Assembly: GCA_016208105.1 (NCBI GenBank)
Contig: JACQYS010000019.1
Location: 202,494-266,493 of the forward strand
Direction of reading: 5' to 3'
Source: Desulfovibrio sp.
Lineage (GTDB): Bacteria; Desulfobacterota; Desulfovibrionia; Desulfovibrionales; Desulfovibrionaceae
Length of the DNA stretch: 64,000 nucleotides
This document shows positions 61,231 through 64,000 of the stretch, piece by piece. Position 1 is the first letter of the stretch. Each line of letters begins with the position of its first letter. The notes under the pieces are model-generated. The model did no database searches and was not told the DNA's origin. It worked only from the letters and a program-made list of their open reading frames with translations. Both the position numbers and the translations under genes were made by a program.

Positions 61231-62814
61231 TTATTTGAGGATGATCTTGAGTCCCGAAGGAGTCTTTTCCACCACCGGCCGGATCGGAGCCGCCGAGGCG
61301 TCCTTGAGATAGACTGCCACCCTCAGTTTATCTGGATGAACGGCGCTGCGTACTTTGTCAATGCGTGAGGACCCGACGGACAATTCTCGTTCCGTTTTCC
61401 TTTCCCAGGCCCCGAAAAGATCCACCACGATTCTGGACGGGTTCGGCTTGAAGCCAGCCTCAAAGCGCTCGACAGGTTTGTCTGTAAGTATATCTAAGGT
61501 TTGCATTCCATCCGCAAAGTCCGCGCGAACTCCGGTGAAGCGAGGCAGGCCCCCAGAACGATTATTTCCCGGCTGTTCAGGAACGGTTGGTTCGGCACCC
61601 AGGAGGGAGGGGGCGTTCAGGTCCTGCGTCGGTTTAAAGGCATTGGGTTCTGTTTTTCCCTCTACAGACGTCTGATAATCCGGTTGCGGACCTGTAATGC
61701 CTTGAGCGGGCGTTCCCGTCTTATCCTGTCCGACAGTGGACAACTCCGCAGCCGGTTTGGTCTCCTGAGCAGGCGCGGACGCATCGGTGGGCACGCTCTC
61801 CTGCCTGGATGCCACGCTGGAGCGAAACCACGAAGCCACATCCGGCATGTGTACCTCCGGCATGGAAGCCCTGATCCGCCCGACTTCAAAAGGCACAAGC
61901 CCCAGATAAACCGCCGCACCCGCCACCGCCAGCAGGATGCAGAGCGCTCCGGCCAACGCCCATGGCCAGCGTCTGTGCCGAGGCAATCCCAAGGTACGCC
62001 AGCGCATGCAGCTGCGCACCACGCCCCACGTTACCCGTGGCCTTTCTTTTATTATAACAGCCAGAAGCGCTTGGTGGCACAACTGCACGATCTGACGCGG
62101 GAAACCGTCCGTGGCCAGAAATACAGCGAGCAACGCCCCAAAGCTGAAAAGCCCTTCCGGAGAAATATCCTTTGAGCACATGGCCAGCCGGGCCTGGATC
62201 AGCTCACGCGTGTCCTGGAAGTCCAGAGGCTCTATCCTGTAGCGCAAGTTCACCCTGTCAGCCAGGTTGGCCTTGGCTTCCAAAATCGGCTCAAATTCCA
62301 ACTGGCCGAAGATGACGATCTGCAACAGCTTGTTTTCGTTGGTTTCGAAGTTGAGAAGCTCCCGGAGGATCTCCAGACACTCGAGAGACATCTTCTGGCC
62401 TTCGTCCACAATGAGGACCACGAGTTGGTCCTCTTCGACTGCAAGCCCCCACAGGGCATTTTTGATGTTTTCCCGAAGCTGCCAGTCGCTGGCCTGCCCC
62501 GCCGCCTGTGCATCCACCCCGAAAAAACCATTCAATTGGACAAGCAGCTCTCTGGCGTCTGAAAAGGTCGGGTCCAGAATGAGATGGGTGACTACTCCCT
62601 GGCGCTCCGCTAGCACCCGGATGAGCTGACGGCACAAGGTGGTCTTGCCCGTTCCCACGTGCCCCGTGACCACGGACAAGCCCCTCTTGAGGCGAATGGC
62701 TATCTCAAGAGCCTGCAGACATTCCCGGTGCTGTTTGGTGCGATAGAACAGCTCCGGGTCCGGGGAGTTGGAAAAAGGCTCCCGGCGAAGATTCAACACC
62801 TCGAAATACCGCAT
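61231..62814 (-). CDS. ExeA/MshM-like AAA ATPase with membrane helix and C-terminal AMIN domain
   Basis: 527 residues. Residues 1-270 are the ExeA-type ATPase (Walker A GHVGTGKT at 51-58; Walker B VLIVDEGQ near 135). One membrane helix (about 286-305) and a Pro/Thr-rich linker follow. Residues about 420-527 are an AMIN domain (RIVVDLFGAWER). ExeA-type ATPases help secretins assemble; AMIN binds peptidoglycan and in PilQ sits on the secretin itself. Here it is on the ATPase, giving a protein that can link cytoplasmic ATP hydrolysis to periplasmic wall binding. It is one base from the secretin gene. Confidence 0.9.
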   Translation of the reverse strand: MRYFEVLNLRREPFSNSPDPELFYRTKQHRECLQALEIAIRLKRGLSVVTGHVGTGKTTLCRQLIRVLAERQGVVTHLILDPTFSDARELLVQLNGFFGVDAQAAGQASDWQLRENIKNALWGLAVEEDQLVVLIVDEGQKMSLECLEILRELLNFETNENKLLQIVIFGQLEFEPILEAKANLADRVNLRYRIEPLDFQDTRELIQARLAMCSKDISPEGLFSFGALLAVFLATDGFPRQIVQLCHQALLAVIIKERPRVTWGVVRSCMRWRTLGLPRHRRWPWALAGALCILLAVAGAAVYLGLVPFEVGRIRASMPEVHMPDVASWFRSSVASRQESVPTDASAPAQETKPAAELSTVGQDKTGTPAQGITGPQPDYQTSVEGKTEPNAFKPTQDLNAPSLLGAEPTVPEQPGNNRSGGLPRFTGVRADFADGMQTLDILTDKPVERFEAGFKPNPSRIVVDLFGAWERKTERELSVGSSRIDKVRSAVHPDKLRVAVYLKDASAAPIRPVVEKTPSGLKIILK

Positions 62815-62815
62815 G

Positions 62816-64000
62816 TCAGCTGCCGGGTCTTCCAGGCTGCGGAACGGTTGGAGCCGGCCCCAAGGGTATCGGCTGCCGGTCTGGGGACCCTGGACGACCT
62901 GATGGAGTCTGGGGGGCCTGGGACATGGGCTGAGGCCCCTCAGCTATTGCCGTTCCGCCTTTGAGGATAGTGGGAGTGATGAATATGAGGACATCCTGCT
63001 TCGTGTCTTGCTTGCTCTTGTCGCCGAACAGATAACCGGCTGCGGGAATATCCTTGAGCCCGGGGAAACCCTGGCTCGATTTTGATTTGGTGTGTTTGGC
63101 CAGCCCTGAAATGATGATGGTGGAACCGTCCTCCACGATGAGTGTGGTGTTGGTCTCCTTCTTGCGGATGGGCGGATTGCCCTGCACCCATTGCGTCTGA
63201 TCCGTGACCACTTCATCATTTTTTATGATGAGCTTCATACGCAGATTCCTGCCGTCGATGACATGCGGCGTCATTTCCAGGCGCAGCACCGCATCTATGA
63301 ACTGCACGTTAGTACCGTTCTGAGAAACTGAGACATACGGCACCTTCTCGCCATTTTCGGTGAAGGCCATGCTGTTGTCCAAGGTGGTGAGCGATGGCTC
63401 GGAGAGGATGCTGACCTTGCCGTCCCGGGCCAGCGCGGTAAGCTGCATCTGGAGAATGTTGTTGTTGATATTGCCCCAAAGGAAGTTGATGGCCGCTCCC
63501 TGCGCCCCCAGGCCCGCACCCGGAGGCGAGCCTGTGTTTGTGATTGCGGCAGGGAAATTGAAGGCGTACCCGCGACTGGAAGGCCCAAGCCCGTAGGTGT
63601 TGGTATAGGTGACGGTACCGTCCGACGCAACGGTCCTATCGGTTGAGGACTGTATAAAGGCACTGTTGCCGCTGGGGTCCGCGATGGACTTGAAAAAGCC
63701 GCCCCATTGAAAACCTATGTCTTGCAAAGAGTCCTTGGTGGCCTCCACGATGAACGCCTTCAGGTGCACCTGGAGCCTTGGCTCGTCGAGTTTTTCAACG
63801 AGTTTCACCAGCATCTCAGCATGTTCTCTGGGGGCCTGGATGACGATGGAACTTGAATGCCTGTCGGCCACGACCAATCCCTTGATCTTCCCTGCAAGTT
63901 CATCGCTGCCCGAGGCGGCGCCAGCAGCCGGGGCGCCTGGCGCTCCGGGAGCAGCGCCGGGAGCACCACCTGGAGCCGCCCCAGAGGAAGCCAGGTATCC
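62816..64000 (-). CDS. Type II/IV pilus secretin, MshL/PilQ/GspD family (partial, 5' end off window)
   Basis: 394 C-terminal residues, open to the window edge. Gly/Ala/Pro-rich linker (first about 30 visible residues), an N3-type domain (VVADRHSSSIVIQAPREHAE, VEKLDEPRLQVHLKAFIVEA), then the secretin core (about 120-330; TSTLTTLDNS type block, LRMKLIIKNDEVV, and LFGDKSKQDTKQDVLIFITPTIL at the end of the barrel). A Pro-rich tail follows. It forms the outer-membrane gate for the pilus. The next gene (ExeA-like) starts one base after its stop, so they are co-translated. Confidence 0.92.
   Translation of the reverse strand, partial: GYLASSGAAPGGAPGAAPGAPGAPAAGAASGSDELAGKIKGLVVADRHSSSIVIQAPREHAEMLVKLVEKLDEPRLQVHLKAFIVEATKDSLQDIGFQWGGFFKSIADPSGNSAFIQSSTDRTVASDGTVTYTNTYGLGPSSRGYAFNFPAAITNTGSPPGAGLGAQGAAINFLWGNINNNILQMQLTALARDGKVSILSEPSLTTLDNSMAFTENGEKVPYVSVSQNGTNVQFIDAVLRLEMTPHVIDGRNLRMKLIIKNDEVVTDQTQWVQGNPPIRKKETNTTLIVEDGSTIIISGLAKHTKSKSSQGFPGLKDIPAAGYLFGDKSKQDTKQDVLIFITPTILKGGTAIAEGPQPMSQAPQTPSGRPGSPDRQPIPLGPAPTVPQPGRPGS

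Overview
The window is GC-rich, dense bacterial chromosome with no phage, plasmid, CRISPR, tRNA or rRNA signal. It most resembles a deltaproteobacterium of the Desulfovibrio group (Desulfobacterota). The reasons are the gene content (bd oxidase beside anaerobe-type redox genes, geranylgeranyl-reductase-like FAD enzyme, M16C protease, ferredoxin-nitroreductase, many GGDEF and chemotaxis proteins) and a family of GCCTCCGGCGGCC-led hairpin repeats placed just 3' of genes. The genus is an inference. Both ends cut through genes: an acyltransferase at the left edge and a secretin at the right edge.

1-12.4 kb: an OlsF-like double acyltransferase and a MerR regulator; then a tight minus-strand operon (6217 down to 2404) of response regulator-STAS, TlpA-like thioredoxin, GAF/membrane/rhodanese protein without its catalytic Cys, MauE/DoxX membrane protein and a lipoprotein. 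Two small secreted proteins, an AMIN-amidase and glmS follow. 11.3-16 kb: a translationally coupled trio of MscS-like channel, PAS histidine kinase and RdgB fused to a DUF2569-like membrane domain. 16-24.6 kb: rimO, a menaquinone methyltransferase, a methyltransferase-cydA-cydB-UbiA operon, a cytochrome b5-like membrane protein and a CorC/CNNM protein. 24.7-32.7 kb: rpsA-sppA, a response-regulator diguanylate cyclase, ferredoxin-nitroreductase and a presequence-protease-like M16C peptidase.

32.7-40.6 kb: a VWA-OmpA protein and LysM lipoprotein, a peroxiredoxin with a His/Cys-rich N-terminus below a 7-1-7 palindrome, a TetR regulator with two matching operators (its own promoter and a carboxymuconolactone-decarboxylase-like gene), geranylgeranyl-reductase-like enzyme, HAD phosphatase, OsmC and a methyltransferase. 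40.6-50.7 kb: glycogen/maltodextrin enzymes MalQ and GlgB, between them a ferritin-like-GGDEF protein, a YkgJ Fe-S-type protein and a DUF429 protein, then a YgjP-like metallopeptidase and a chemotaxis receptor.

50.8-64 kb: the most distinctive region, a type IV pilus locus colinear with MSHA-type loci: prepilin peptidase and lytic transglycosylase, then (reading the minus strand from the right edge) secretin, ExeA/MshM-like ATPase with an added AMIN domain, GspF/PilC, a membrane-anchored sigma-54 activator, a GT-C-like/TPR membrane protein, a major pilin behind a GG-N10-GC sigma-54 promoter with an upstream dyad, three pseudopilins, and a Glu5-less tip-type pseudopilin carrying an L-type-lectin-like domain. 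The pilins are rich in N-X-S/T sequons. I read this as a sigma-54-controlled, possibly glycosylated, lectin-tipped pilus; this is the best candidate for an undescribed system here.
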